Below, piece by piece: positions 7,005 through 14,892 of a stretch of DNA of 38,729 nt. The notes below the pieces were generated by a model. The model saw only the letters and a list, made by a program, of their open reading frames with translations, was not told the DNA's origin and ran no database searches. Origin of the DNA: an uncultured Eubacteriales bacterium (GTDB lineage: Bacteria; Bacillota; Clostridia; Oscillospirales; Acutalibacteraceae). The stretch is from assembly GCA_934552855.1 (NCBI GenBank), contig CAKTEU010000019.1, positions 1 through 38,729 on the forward strand, in the 5' to 3' direction. The position numbers and the translations under genes were made by a program. The first letter of the stretch is position 1. The number at the start of each line of letters is the position of its first letter.

Positions 7005-8485
7005 ATAAATATGATTTATTCGATTCGTTGTCAAGAATTGATGATGAACTCGTTACCCGTTCAAATCAAAAAAACAAATACAAAAAGAAGGACAAAGCCA
7101 TGACCTCAAAAAGTCTTGTTTTCAAGCGTGTTCTTCCTGCCGTTGCCGTGTTTGCGGCAGTAATTTCCGCACTTTTCGGGTTTCATGTTCTTAACGCCAA
7201 ACCGACCGCTCCGAATAATACCGACAGTACGGTATCGGGCACGAGCAAAACACCGTCCGTGAACTTTCTTAACTACAGTGTTGCTCAACCGAACATTCCG
7301 AAACAAATTCAGTTTTCCGAAGACAGCAATTCAAAGCAGTCCGAAGATTTTTACGAACAGAGGAGAAAACGCATCGTAAACAACAAAATTGACAAAACGG
7401 ATTTTGCCGAATTTTTGAATCGTACGGCGGAAAGTTTTCTTTCCGTGAAAGATAATCAAAACAAAATCTACTCCCCGGCGAATGTTTATATCGCCTTATC
7501 AATGCTTGCAAGCTGCGCCGACGGAGAAACACAAAATCAGATTTTGAATGTACTCGGTGCCGATTCCGAAACAAAAGCACGGGAAATTGCAACAAAACTG
7601 CTCAAGGGTAATTACATTGATGACGGCACAAAAAAGAGTCTGCTGACAAATTCCGTTTGGACAAGTTCAAAATTCAACCTGAACAAAAGCTTTTTGAAAG
7701 AGCTTTCTCAAAATTATTATGCTCCGGTGTTCAGCGGCAACACAAGTGACGAAGCGTACTCAAAAGCATTGCAAAATTGGCTTAACTCTTCAACCGATAA
7801 TCTGCTGAACGATGCGGCAAACGACATTAAATTTGACGAGCAAACGGCGATGACACTTGTTTCAACGCTTTATTACGCCGCAAACTGGGAAAGCGAATTT
7901 CTTGAAAAAGAGAATACGGAAAAAGTTTTTCATTCCCCTTCCGGAGATAAAACCTGCACCTTTATGCATCAGCGTTCATACGAAGAATATATAAAAGAGG
8001 ACGGCTTCGGCGCAGTGAAAAAGCAGTTTTCCGGCGGCGAATATATGTATTTCATTCTGCCGGACGAAGGGGTATCCCCGGAATCGGTTATCGGTTCAAA
8101 ACGTTTAACGGATATCCTCTGCTCGGACAATTCGGACAATGCGGTTACTGCCGACGTAAAATTAAGCGTGCCGAAATTTGACGTTGCCTCAAACCTTAAT
8201 CTGAAAGATTATCTTGTTTCTCTCGGCATGACAGACGCTTTTGATTTTGAAAAAGCAAACTATTCTCCCGTCTCTTCCGACAAACTCTTTCTTTCAAAAA
8301 TTCAGCACGCCGCAAGAGTTTCTGTTGATGAAAAAGGTGTGACTGCCGCCGCATTTACGGTTGAGACGATTAAAGGACTCGGAGTTATTAAAACCTCTGT
8401 TGACTTCACTCTTGACAGACCGTTCATCTTTGCAATCACCGGTTCTTCAGGCGTAATGTTTCTCGGAGTAGTAAACCAAATATAA
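7001..8485 (+). CDS. Membrane-anchored serpin (serine protease inhibitor) with cytoplasmic N-terminal tail
   Basis: Of 494 residues, 1-43 form a charged tail ending in KYKKKDK and KR, 44-63 a single membrane helix (positive-inside rule puts the tail in the cytoplasm), 64-120 a polar linker, and about 133-494 a complete serpin fold. Serpin marks include YSPANVYIALSML, LVSTLYYAANWE, and the hinge E444-K-G-V-T-A-A-A-F-T, followed by PFIFAITG. Counting from the hinge places P1 near L460; counting back from P474-F gives I463, so the reactive loop is about three residues longer than in alpha1-antitrypsin and P1 is uncertain. The alanine-rich hinge suggests an inhibitory serpin. The N-terminal MNKYDLFDSLSRIDDEL segment resembles the cytoplasmic ends of clostridial anti-sigma-type proteins, which is my inference. 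Gut Firmicutes serpins (siropins of Eubacterium siraeum) are known. It is translationally coupled to the upstream regulator. Confidence 0.9.
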   Translation: MNKYDLFDSLSRIDDELVTRSNQKNKYKKKDKAMTSKSLVFKRVLPAVAVFAAVISALFGFHVLNAKPTAPNNTDSTVSGTSKTPSVNFLNYSVAQPNIPKQIQFSEDSNSKQSEDFYEQRRKRIVNNKIDKTDFAEFLNRTAESFLSVKDNQNKIYSPANVYIALSMLASCADGETQNQILNVLGADSETKAREIATKLLKGNYIDDGTKKSLLTNSVWTSSKFNLNKSFLKELSQNYYAPVFSGNTSDEAYSKALQNWLNSSTDNLLNDAANDIKFDEQTAMTLVSTLYYAANWESEFLEKENTEKVFHSPSGDKTCTFMHQRSYEEYIKEDGFGAVKKQFSGGEYMYFILPDEGVSPESVIGSKRLTDILCSDNSDNAVTADVKLSVPKFDVASNLNLKDYLVSLGMTDAFDFEKANYSPVSSDKLFLSKIQHAARVSVDEKGVTAAAFTVETIKGLGVIKTSVDFTLDRPFIFAITGSSGVMFLGVVNQI

Positions 8486-8487
8486 AA

Positions 8488-8526
8488 AACTGCTGCAATC
8501 GTTTCAAACGGTTGCAGCAGTTCTTT
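8488..8526 (+). terminator. Intrinsic terminator after the serpin gene
   Basis: A near-perfect inverted repeat (8488-8504 with 8506-8522, one G-U pair) begins 3 bp after the stop codon and is followed by a short T-rich stretch. Confidence 0.85.
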
Positions 8527-8560
8527 GCTTTCATTCAAATATCAAACAAGCCCATAAAAA

Positions 8561-8784
8561 GGGGCTGTCGGATTTAGATGCAGAAAGCGTTTTCTTTACC
8601 CCGAAGCTGTATATAGATACTGCGAGCGGGTAAAAAAACGCTTAAAAGAGTAAAAATAATTCCTATTGGATTTAAAAATAAAGCTGTAATTCACGGTATA
8701 CTTTCTTTTTGACGGCATCCGTAAATTATATTTTTAATTTTGACTTTTTACTCTTTGCTCTGCGCTAAATGCGACAGTCCCTCG
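8561..8784. mobile_element. MITE-like element with terminal inverted repeats and internal palindromes
   Basis: The two ends are imperfect inverted repeats of about 25 bp: left GGGGCTGTCG, a spacer base, ATTTAG and GCAGA (8561-8584); right, read on the minus strand, GGGACTGTCG, a spacer base, ATTTAG, GCAGA. Inside, 8585-8601 pairs with 8628-8643 (AAGCG...CGCTT) and 8646-8656 with 8745-8755 (AAGAGTAAAAA). No ORF exists inside. The element fills the gap between the serpin terminator and the stop of the convergent hydrolase gene. I could not identify a target-site duplication, and no related transposase is in the window. Confidence 0.55.
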
Positions 8785-8789
8785 TTTGT

Positions 8790-9761
8790 TTATTTCTGCA
8801 CTGCAGGAACAAGACCGACTTTTTCAAGCATTTCGTCAATCTTTGCGCCGTACTGCTCTGTGCCGATAACATAGCTTGAAGCGTGGTCGGCTCCGTCAAC
8901 AATCATCATGTCCTTAATCGGGTGCGAGCAAGCGTCAAAAAGAAGATACACCATAAACGTCGGAACAAACTTATCTGCGCCGCCGTGAATGAAAAGCATC
9001 GGAAGTCTTGCGTGCTTAACGCTTTCAAGAGCGTTAGTGTCATTCTTGAAGTCATAGCCGGCTTTTTTCTTGTTGATTGCGTTAACAATCGGAAGAAGCG
9101 GCTTTTCCGGAAGCTTCATATCTGCAAGCTTATACGAAAACTCGTCCCATGCGCTGGTATAGCCGCAGTCGGCAACGGTGAGCTTTACGTTTTCCGGAAG
9201 ATTTTCGTCGCTGCTCATGAGCATAACGGTTGCACTGCCCATTGAAACACCGTGAATAACAATTGAAATGTCTTCGCCGAATGTGTCGTTGAGGAAGTGG
9301 AGCCACTTTACGCAGTCCTTTGCTTCATAGTATCCGAAACCTATGTACTTTCCGTCGCTTTCGCCTGCGGCGCGGTGGTCAACAAGAAAAACGTTGAAGC
9401 CCCGTGAAAGATAATACTGCGAAATTCCGGAAAATTCACGTCTGCCTTCGCTGCGGTATCCGTGGGAACAAAATGCAAAAAGCTTTGACGGCTTTTCGGG
9501 TCTGAGAAGATAACCGATAAGTTTTGTTCCGTCGTCGGCGTTGATTGTATAGCGTTCATAGCCGTAATCTTCAAGCCACTCACGGTTTCTTTCGCCAACG
9601 GCACGCATTTCTGTCATATCTGCGCCGGAAACAAGATTTCCAAAGCTTTCCGGAACGGCAAATTTTCTGTCAACAAGAAGGTTTGAAATAAGGTCGCAAA
9701 GACCGTATCCGCCGCCGGCGGCAAGGCCGGCCGCCGCAAGAAGTTTTGCTGCTTTTTTCAT
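8790..9761 (-). CDS. Alpha/beta hydrolase with N-terminal hydrophobic segment
   Basis: A 323-residue serine hydrolase of the alpha/beta fold (S33/BAAT-like). The nucleophile elbow is G171-V-S173-M-G, and likely triad partners are D263 (GGADKFVP) and H293 (DGADHASS). SHGYRSEGR (99-107) forms the oxyanion-hole strand. Residues 1-25 are hydrophobic and glycine-rich and may anchor the enzyme to the membrane. Substrate cannot be told; esters or acyl groups are likely. AAGGAG precedes ATG 9761. It has its own strong promoter, so it is probably not cotranscribed with the FemXAB gene behind it. Confidence 0.85.
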   Translation of the reverse strand: MKKAAKLLAAAGLAAGGGYGLCDLISNLLVDRKFAVPESFGNLVSGADMTEMRAVGERNREWLEDYGYERYTINADDGTKLIGYLLRPEKPSKLFAFCSHGYRSEGRREFSGISQYYLSRGFNVFLVDHRAAGESDGKYIGFGYYEAKDCVKWLHFLNDTFGEDISIVIHGVSMGSATVMLMSSDENLPENVKLTVADCGYTSAWDEFSYKLADMKLPEKPLLPIVNAINKKKAGYDFKNDTNALESVKHARLPMLFIHGGADKFVPTFMVYLLFDACSHPIKDMMIVDGADHASSYVIGTEQYGAKIDEMLEKVGLVPAVQK

Positions 9762-9801
9762 GGTGTTTTCTCCTTTTCAGTCAATTTAAAAAGTTAAAAT
9801 T

Positions 9802-9830
9802 ATTATACACCCGACACACAAAATAGTCAA
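9802..9830 (-). promoter_or_regulatory. Sigma-A promoter of the alpha/beta hydrolase gene
   Basis: On the minus strand TTGACT (9825-9830) and consensus TATAAT (9802-9807) are spaced by 17 bp, 40 bp before the start codon. Confidence 0.85.
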
Positions 9831-9856
9831 ATGTTGCTTAATTTTTTAATTTTGTT

Positions 9857-11179
9857 TTATCTGAACTTTTTGATAAGGCTGATTTTTATCTTTTTTGCCG
9901 TCGGCATAAGCTTTGCATAGGCGTAATATTTCATCTTGTTGCCAACAAGAACATATTCGCCGATAAATTCATGATAGTCAGCGGAAAAGCTCTTTTTAAA
10001 GTCATAAATACCCTTGAAGTTGTCTGCCGGAACAAGCGTTCCAAGCGTTCCGTCCTCCTCAAGCTCAGGCGTTTTAACAATAACATAGCCAAGGTCATGA
10101 ATATTGCAGCCACGGTTGATACTTTCGCAAAGGCGAAGATAGTTGAGGTAATGACTTGAACGGGTGTTGTTTCTTATAACGTTCCTTGTTCCGCCGAAAA
10201 GGCAGCTTCCCATTCCTGCGTAGTAAATTGAAAGTCCGCCGGCAACGCAAATTCGGTCATCCTTTGTGAAATCCTCCGCCTCTTTAATGCGTTTTTCAAA
10301 ATGCTCGGTCTGTTTGTCAACGCTGTCAATAATTTCGTGAAGCTGTCTTGCTTTCTTTTCATGTGCGCCGTCAAGCTGAGCAAGAGCTTCCTCTTTCTTT
10401 TTGAGCCTGTCCGCCTGAAGCTTTTTGTCAAGCTCCTTATCATAGTAAACAAGTTTAAGGTCGCTGCAACCGTCAAATTCACGAAGAAGTTTTGCACAGT
10501 AATCACCGTTGCGTTCAACAAAGCTGTCACGCTCCGAAGTATCATGCATAACGCCCATGAAGTCGTCCATGATTGACATATCTGCATCAACGTCCTTTGA
10601 AGTGAACGTTTTTGCAACAAGCCCTCTCTGCTCTCCGATTCTGATGCTGTATCTTACGCCCTTGTCGCACTTTTTGAGGATTGCCTTTGCTTCAAGCGCA
10701 TTCCCGTTTTCGTCTTTGAGCGGAATAAAAAGCTGAACCGGCTGTTTATAGGTATAATTTTCAATCGACGGATTTAGCGTATAGCCGAGCGAAAGGAGCG
10801 TTTTGTGAAGCGCATGGCCTTTCTCTTTTCTTTCGCCGTTAACACGAAGATCAACGGGAGGATCCATAATGAATGCGGTTATCTTATGCTTTGAAACTTC
10901 ACCTTTTATAAAATCGGTGAACGCCGAAAGAAGCTCTTTATTCTCATAGTTGCAAACAGGACCTGCCGGAGCATACCAAATTTTGCCCGCAGCCGGAAGG
11001 TCACGTTCCATAACAAGAACAGCGAGAACCCTTTCGCCGTTTTCAAAGCCGGAATAGTAAGTGCATTTCCACGTTGTTTTAACTTTTTCCCAGCGTGAAC
11101 ATTGAATATACTGGCCGCCGTGGCTTTCAATATATTCGTCATACGCTTTCATGTCGGTTTCTTTTTTAAATGTATACAT
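9857..11179 (-). CDS. FemXAB-family aminoacyltransferase (peptidoglycan cross-bridge type)
   Basis: The 440-residue protein fits the FemA/FemX family: a tandem GNAT fold (about 1-248 and 305-430) interrupted by a helical coiled-coil arm (about 249-303, rich in K, E, L and Q). Family members use aminoacyl-tRNA to add bridge amino acids to the third residue of lipid II stem peptides at the inner membrane face. KIWYAPAGPV (66-75) and the late ISYAG-like YYAGMGSCLFGG segment match conserved Fem regions. It follows the MurE-like gene by 33 bp on the same strand with an AAGAAGG site, so the two are probably one operon. The added residue cannot be predicted. FemXAB members outside wall synthesis exist, so the function is likely rather than certain. 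Confidence 0.82.
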   Translation of the reverse strand: MYTFKKETDMKAYDEYIESHGGQYIQCSRWEKVKTTWKCTYYSGFENGERVLAVLVMERDLPAAGKIWYAPAGPVCNYENKELLSAFTDFIKGEVSKHKITAFIMDPPVDLRVNGERKEKGHALHKTLLSLGYTLNPSIENYTYKQPVQLFIPLKDENGNALEAKAILKKCDKGVRYSIRIGEQRGLVAKTFTSKDVDADMSIMDDFMGVMHDTSERDSFVERNGDYCAKLLREFDGCSDLKLVYYDKELDKKLQADRLKKKEEALAQLDGAHEKKARQLHEIIDSVDKQTEHFEKRIKEAEDFTKDDRICVAGGLSIYYAGMGSCLFGGTRNVIRNNTRSSHYLNYLRLCESINRGCNIHDLGYVIVKTPELEEDGTLGTLVPADNFKGIYDFKKSFSADYHEFIGEYVLVGNKMKYYAYAKLMPTAKKIKISLIKKFR

Positions 11180-11212
11180 AAAATCTACCTTCTTAAAATT
11201 AGGGTGATACTG

Positions 11213-12670
11213 TTATTTTAGTCCAAGTGCTTTTTCAACAATTGCTTTTTCGGAGAACGGAAGCTTTTCGCCGTTAACTTTCATGAACTCCTCATGGCCT
11301 TTTCCGGCAAGAATGATAATGTCTCCTTTTTGCGCAATCGAAAGTGCGTACAAAATCGCTTCTTTTCTGTCGGGAATCACAACGTATTCTCCGCCGCTTT
11401 CTTCAACGTAAGAAGCAATTTCATCACAGATTTTTTTCGGGTCTTCAAAATCCGGGTCGTCCTCGGTAATGATTGTAAGGTCGCACATTGCGCCGGAAAC
11501 AAGTCCAAGCTCCTGCCGCCTTATCTGGGTTCTTCCGCCAACAGAGCCGAAAAGCGCAATAATTCGATTGTGTTCATAGGCCATTGCGGTTTCAACAATA
11601 CTTTTGAGGCTTACACCATTGTGTGCATAGTCGATTATTACGGAAAAATCTTTTCCTGTTTCAAGAACTTCGCCCCTGCCCTTTACAAAAACCGAGGCAA
11701 GGCCGGTTTTAATCTCGTCGTCCTTTGCGCCGAAATCTTCGCCGATTGCACAAGCGCATACTGCGTTGTATGCGTTCACGTCGCCGGGCAATGAAACAAA
11801 AAAGCTTTTCTCTGCACCCGAATGTTCAAACGAAAAATCCACTCCGAGGCGGTTTCCCCGTTTAACCTTTTGAACCTTTTCAAGGCGGTAATCGGCATTT
11901 TTGTCAAAACCGAACGTCACAACCGGGCAGGAGCATTCTTCAGCAATCTCTTTTGAAAAAGCGTCGTCAAGGTTCAAAAACGCTTTTTTGCAGCGGAAGA
12001 AAAGCTGCTTTTTCCAATAGGCGTATTCTTCAAAGCTTGCGTGTTCGTTTGTGCCTATATGGTCGGGTGAAAGATTGGTAAACACGCCGGCGGCAAATTC
12101 AGTATGGTCAACACGGTGATGTTTAATTCCCAAAGAGGAAACCTCAATCGCCGCCGCCTTGCAGCCGTTGTCAGCCATAATGCGAAGCAGTTTTTGAAGC
12201 TCATAGCTTTCCGGCGTGGTGTTAACCGTTGGAAGAACGGTATCGCCGCATTTTGCACCGATTGTTCCGATTATTCCGCATTTGAGCCCCGCCGCTTCAA
12301 GAACATATTTCACAATGTGGGCAACAGTGGTTTTTCCTTTTGTACCGGTGATTCCGATTACGGCAATTTCCTTTGACGGGTGAGAGAAAAAGTTCGCCGA
12401 GCAAACAGCCAGTGCCGCCCGTGTGTTTTCGCAAAGTATAATCTTTGCGTCATCGGGAAGCAAGACCTCTTTTTCACAAAGAAAAACACGGCAGCCGTTG
12501 TCATATGCGCTTTTTGAAAAAGCGTGACCGTCAAAGCGTGCGCCGGAAAGGCAGACAAAAAGAGTGTTCGCCCTGCCTTTTCGTGAATCATATATGATAT
12601 CTTCGATTTCGCATGACGGGTTGTAATTTCCGCTCACCGAAACACCGTTCAAAATTTCAGAAAGCCGCAT
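11213..12670 (-). CDS. murE: UDP-MurNAc-tripeptide synthetase (MurE-like Mur ligase)
   Basis: The 485-residue enzyme has the three Mur ligase domains: UDP-MurNAc binding (about 1-95), central ATPase with GITGTKGKTT (P-loop near 109-114) and conserved NTTPES, EVSSLGI and HRVDHTEFAAGVFTNLSPDH, and the C-terminal domain. It adds the third amino acid to UDP-MurNAc-L-Ala-D-Glu in the cytoplasm. The specificity motif, DNPR in diaminopimelate-adding enzymes, reads D404-D-P-D407, closer to the D(D/N)P(N/A) form of L-lysine-adding MurE; GKGHE is kept. I chose ATG 12670, behind GGAGGAA, rather than ATG 12697, which has no site. The FemXAB gene follows. It may be the main MurE or a second paralogue; no other mur genes are adjacent. 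Confidence 0.9.
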   Translation of the reverse strand: MRLSEILNGVSVSGNYNPSCEIEDIIYDSRKGRANTLFVCLSGARFDGHAFSKSAYDNGCRVFLCEKEVLLPDDAKIILCENTRAALAVCSANFFSHPSKEIAVIGITGTKGKTTVAHIVKYVLEAAGLKCGIIGTIGAKCGDTVLPTVNTTPESYELQKLLRIMADNGCKAAAIEVSSLGIKHHRVDHTEFAAGVFTNLSPDHIGTNEHASFEEYAYWKKQLFFRCKKAFLNLDDAFSKEIAEECSCPVVTFGFDKNADYRLEKVQKVKRGNRLGVDFSFEHSGAEKSFFVSLPGDVNAYNAVCACAIGEDFGAKDDEIKTGLASVFVKGRGEVLETGKDFSVIIDYAHNGVSLKSIVETAMAYEHNRIIALFGSVGGRTQIRRQELGLVSGAMCDLTIITEDDPDFEDPKKICDEIASYVEESGGEYVVIPDRKEAILYALSIAQKGDIIILAGKGHEEFMKVNGEKLPFSEKAIVEKALGLK

Positions 12671-12748
12671 AGATTTTCCTCCGGTAAATTTTTTCAAAAA
12701 GCCAACACGGCCGATTTTTCCATGTTGATCAGCCGTTATTTAAAGTAT

Positions 12749-12757
12749 ATTATACCA
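12749..12757 (-). promoter_or_regulatory. Extended -10 promoter for the murE-femX operon
   Basis: On the minus strand TGG-TATAAT (TGn extended -10; TATAAT at 12749-12754) lies about 80 bp before the murE start. No clear -35 box is visible. Confidence 0.5.
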
Positions 12758-12832
12758 TATTAATACCCACTTTGCCACTGAAATTAAAACTTTTCATAAA
12801 AAGACAGCGATAACTTTTCAAACTCCAAACAT

Positions 12833-12869
12833 AAAAAATCTGCCGCATATTTAAAAATACACAGCAGAT
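12833..12869 (-). terminator. Intrinsic terminator after the PHP phosphatase gene
   Basis: Read on the minus strand, ATCTGC (12864-12869) pairs with GCAGAT (12838-12843), with weaker pairing inside, followed by a run of T (12833-12838). It lies just past the stop codon at 12877. Confidence 0.75.
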
Positions 12870-12876
12870 GTAAAAA

Positions 12877-13653
12877 TTATAATTCAAGTGATGCGAAATT
12901 AAGTCCAAGCTTTTCAAGCGTTATTTTCGCTTTTTCAAACTTTTCTTTTTCAAAATATGCTTTCGGGTCATGCGCATCAATTCCGATAACGGCCGAAGCT
13001 CTCATTTCGCCGGCAATGCGCCAAAACCGAGAATGCGGATAACCTTCTTTCATTCCGTCCTCTTTGCAGTGAGTAAGCCCCAAAAGGTTATATTCAAGCG
13101 GCGTGTTTGTTTCAATTGCCTTTGCAATAATCTCTCTTGATGCCTTTTCGCAGTAATCATCAAAATCACCGTAGGTACGCATGAAAATATCCGGATGGGC
13201 AACGTAGAAAAACAATCCGCTTTCCATCGCTTCAAGAACGTCGTTTTTATACCGTTCAATTTCTGCGTGAGTTTTTATCCGTCCGTTATAAATTCCGTGT
13301 TCCTCGTCGGGTGAAAAATGGTGACCCAAAAGGAAGTATTCTATCCCGTATTTTTCGCCCATTGCGCAAAGCCACGGAATATAATCTTTGAAGTATTCAC
13401 ACTCAAGGCCGAGATGGATTTTGATTTGGTTCTTATACTTTTCACGAAGGAGCAAAACAGAAGAAACGTAATCTTCAAGTTCGCTCTCCTTCATTCTCAT
13501 CGGCGAAACATATCCGCTTTCAAACGGCCACGGTGTGTGATCGGAAAAGCCGATTTCTTCAAACCCGGCATCAATTGCGGCAAGAACATATTCTTCGTCC
13601 GAACCGACGGCGTGCATACAGCGTGCGGTATGAGTATGGTAATTACATTTCAT
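12877..13653 (-). CDS. PHP-domain phosphoesterase, histidinol-phosphatase (HisK/HisJ) family
   Basis: The 258-residue protein is a PHP TIM barrel. Metal ligands are visible in order: H6 and H8 (YHTHT), D38-H39 (SDHT), E84 (GLECEYF), H111-H112 (LLGHHF), the histidine of VAHPDIF and D-A-H of GIDAHDP. This matches the trinuclear histidinol-phosphate phosphatases that act in histidine synthesis, though no his genes are nearby and other phosphate esters are possible. The start at 13653 gives MKCNYHTHT; the ATG overlaps the stop of the upstream SDR gene (11 bp), so translation is probably coupled. The longer in-frame starts at 13683 and 13668 add residues outside the fold. Confidence 0.87.
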   Translation of the reverse strand: MKCNYHTHTARCMHAVGSDEEYVLAAIDAGFEEIGFSDHTPWPFESGYVSPMRMKESELEDYVSSVLLLREKYKNQIKIHLGLECEYFKDYIPWLCAMGEKYGIEYFLLGHHFSPDEEHGIYNGRIKTHAEIERYKNDVLEAMESGLFFYVAHPDIFMRTYGDFDDYCEKASREIIAKAIETNTPLEYNLLGLTHCKEDGMKEGYPHSRFWRIAGEMRASAVIGIDAHDPKAYFEKEKFEKAKITLEKLGLNFASLEL

Positions 13654-14491
13654 CGCTGTAAAAAACATCTTTGAACATATCAAGGTGGGCTTTTCTGATT
13701 ACGGTACTGCTGACTTTTGAGGTGAGAACGCCAAAGAAACGGGTTCCGTCGTTCATCATCTTTGCATCGATGCCGAAGACCATGTTGCTCTTCTTTTTCC
13801 AAATGCCTTTAACAATATCATTAACCATTTTTTCGCAGGAGGTTGAAACCATGTTGAGCATTTTTTCGCTTGTTGCAGATTCGTTGTCCTTATCCTGATT
13901 ATGAAAAATATCGGTTTTTGTAAAGCCGGGGCAAACAAGACCCACATAAATTCGGCCTCTGTATTCTTCACGGATAGATTCTGTCATGCTTTTAACAGCA
14001 GCCTTGCTTGCGGAATAAATCGAAGTTCCGGCAAGGGAGCAAAGTGCAGCCGAGCTTGAAACGTTGACGATTCCGGCACTTTTTGACTTGAGAAGAATCG
14101 GAATCATAACATTCATTGAATAAACGTTTGAATAAAAGTTGACTTGCATTGCACGGTCGATGTTTTCAAGCGTGTAATGGCCAAACTTGTTGAACTTCGG
14201 CAGAATTCCGGCGTTATTAATAAGGATATCCGGTTGAATACCCTTTGCGGTGATATCGTTTGCAAAATTGCGCCAGCTTTCCTTATCCGAAACATCAAAA
14301 AGATAATAAGAAAAATATCTTGACTTGTCGCCGAGCTCCTCAATAAGAGCCTTAATCTTTTTTTCGTTCCTTGCAATGCCGATAACGGTGCAGCCGTGGT
14401 CGGAAATAAGCTTTTTAACAAGACCTTTTCCTATTCCGCTTGATGCACCGGATACGATAACGGTTTTATAATCGAACCAGCAGTTGACCAT
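13643..14491 (-). CDS. Short-chain dehydrogenase/reductase
   Basis: A 282-residue classical SDR. The Rossmann cofactor loop is SGASSGIGKG (14-23), NNAG follows at 92-95, the catalytic serine is in VNVSSS (142-147), and the Y159-x-x-x-K163 pair is present. The substrate is unknown. Start choice is uncertain: ATG 14491 has GGAG in front and begins close to the Rossmann fold; ATG 14506 and 14542 are alternatives, but 14542 lies in the loop of a hairpin (14524-14557). The PHP phosphatase gene overlaps its 3' end, so the two form an operon read from the promoter at 14575-14603. Confidence 0.85.
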   Translation of the reverse strand: MVNCWFDYKTVIVSGASSGIGKGLVKKLISDHGCTVIGIARNEKKIKALIEELGDKSRYFSYYLFDVSDKESWRNFANDITAKGIQPDILINNAGILPKFNKFGHYTLENIDRAMQVNFYSNVYSMNVMIPILLKSKSAGIVNVSSSAALCSLAGTSIYSASKAAVKSMTESIREEYRGRIYVGLVCPGFTKTDIFHNQDKDNESATSEKMLNMVSTSCEKMVNDIVKGIWKKKSNMVFGIDAKMMNDGTRFFGVLTSKVSSTVIRKAHLDMFKDVFYSDEM

Positions 14492-14523
14492 GCTTTTCCA
14501 CTCCATTCTTAATAACTTCTCTG

Positions 14524-14557
14524 AACAAGCCAAACCCAACAACGTGTTTGGCTTGTT
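14524..14557 (-). promoter_or_regulatory. Hairpin in the SDR leader
   Basis: AACAAGCCAAAC (14524-14535) pairs perfectly with GTTTGGCTTGTT (14546-14557) around a 10-nt loop. It lies between the promoter and the SDR start. Without a following T run it is more likely a leader or mRNA-stability element than a terminator. Confidence 0.55.
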
Positions 14558-14574
14558 ACTATTTTATAGACAAT

Positions 14575-14603
14575 TTTATATGATTTTGCTTGCTATTTGT
14601 TAA
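14575..14603 (-). promoter_or_regulatory. Sigma-A promoter of the SDR-PHP operon
   Basis: On the minus strand TTAACA (14598-14603), a 17-bp spacer and TATAAA (14575-14580). Confidence 0.65.
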
Positions 14604-14616
14604 CTAACTGTTAACA
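14598..14616. promoter_or_regulatory. Palindromic operator-like site over the SDR -35 box
   Basis: TGTTAAC, five bases, GTTAACA form a perfect 19-bp inverted repeat that covers the -35 hexamer, a usual repressor position. The rest of the 14617-14880 gap is A/T-rich with no ORF; I see no confident promoter for the downstream UspA-like gene. Confidence 0.45.
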
Positions 14617-14892
14617 ATAGATTTAAAATGGTTAAGCCGACAGAATATCGCCAACGGTTCATTTTTGGGGCTTAATTCGTATTGTGCCATAACAGCTTTA
14701 AATTTAAAGTCATTTTAAATTACTTGTTGAGGTTGAGTTTAAGTATAGCTGATAGAATACAGCCAAACGATAAGAACAGCGAATGATATTTCAAAATTGT
14801 CGATATTTTCGCCGGTTTTGCAAAACTTTTTTCGTTTAAAGTTGTATTTAGGTATTCAGGTTATCATATAGCTGTAATCAGGAGGTGGTTAC

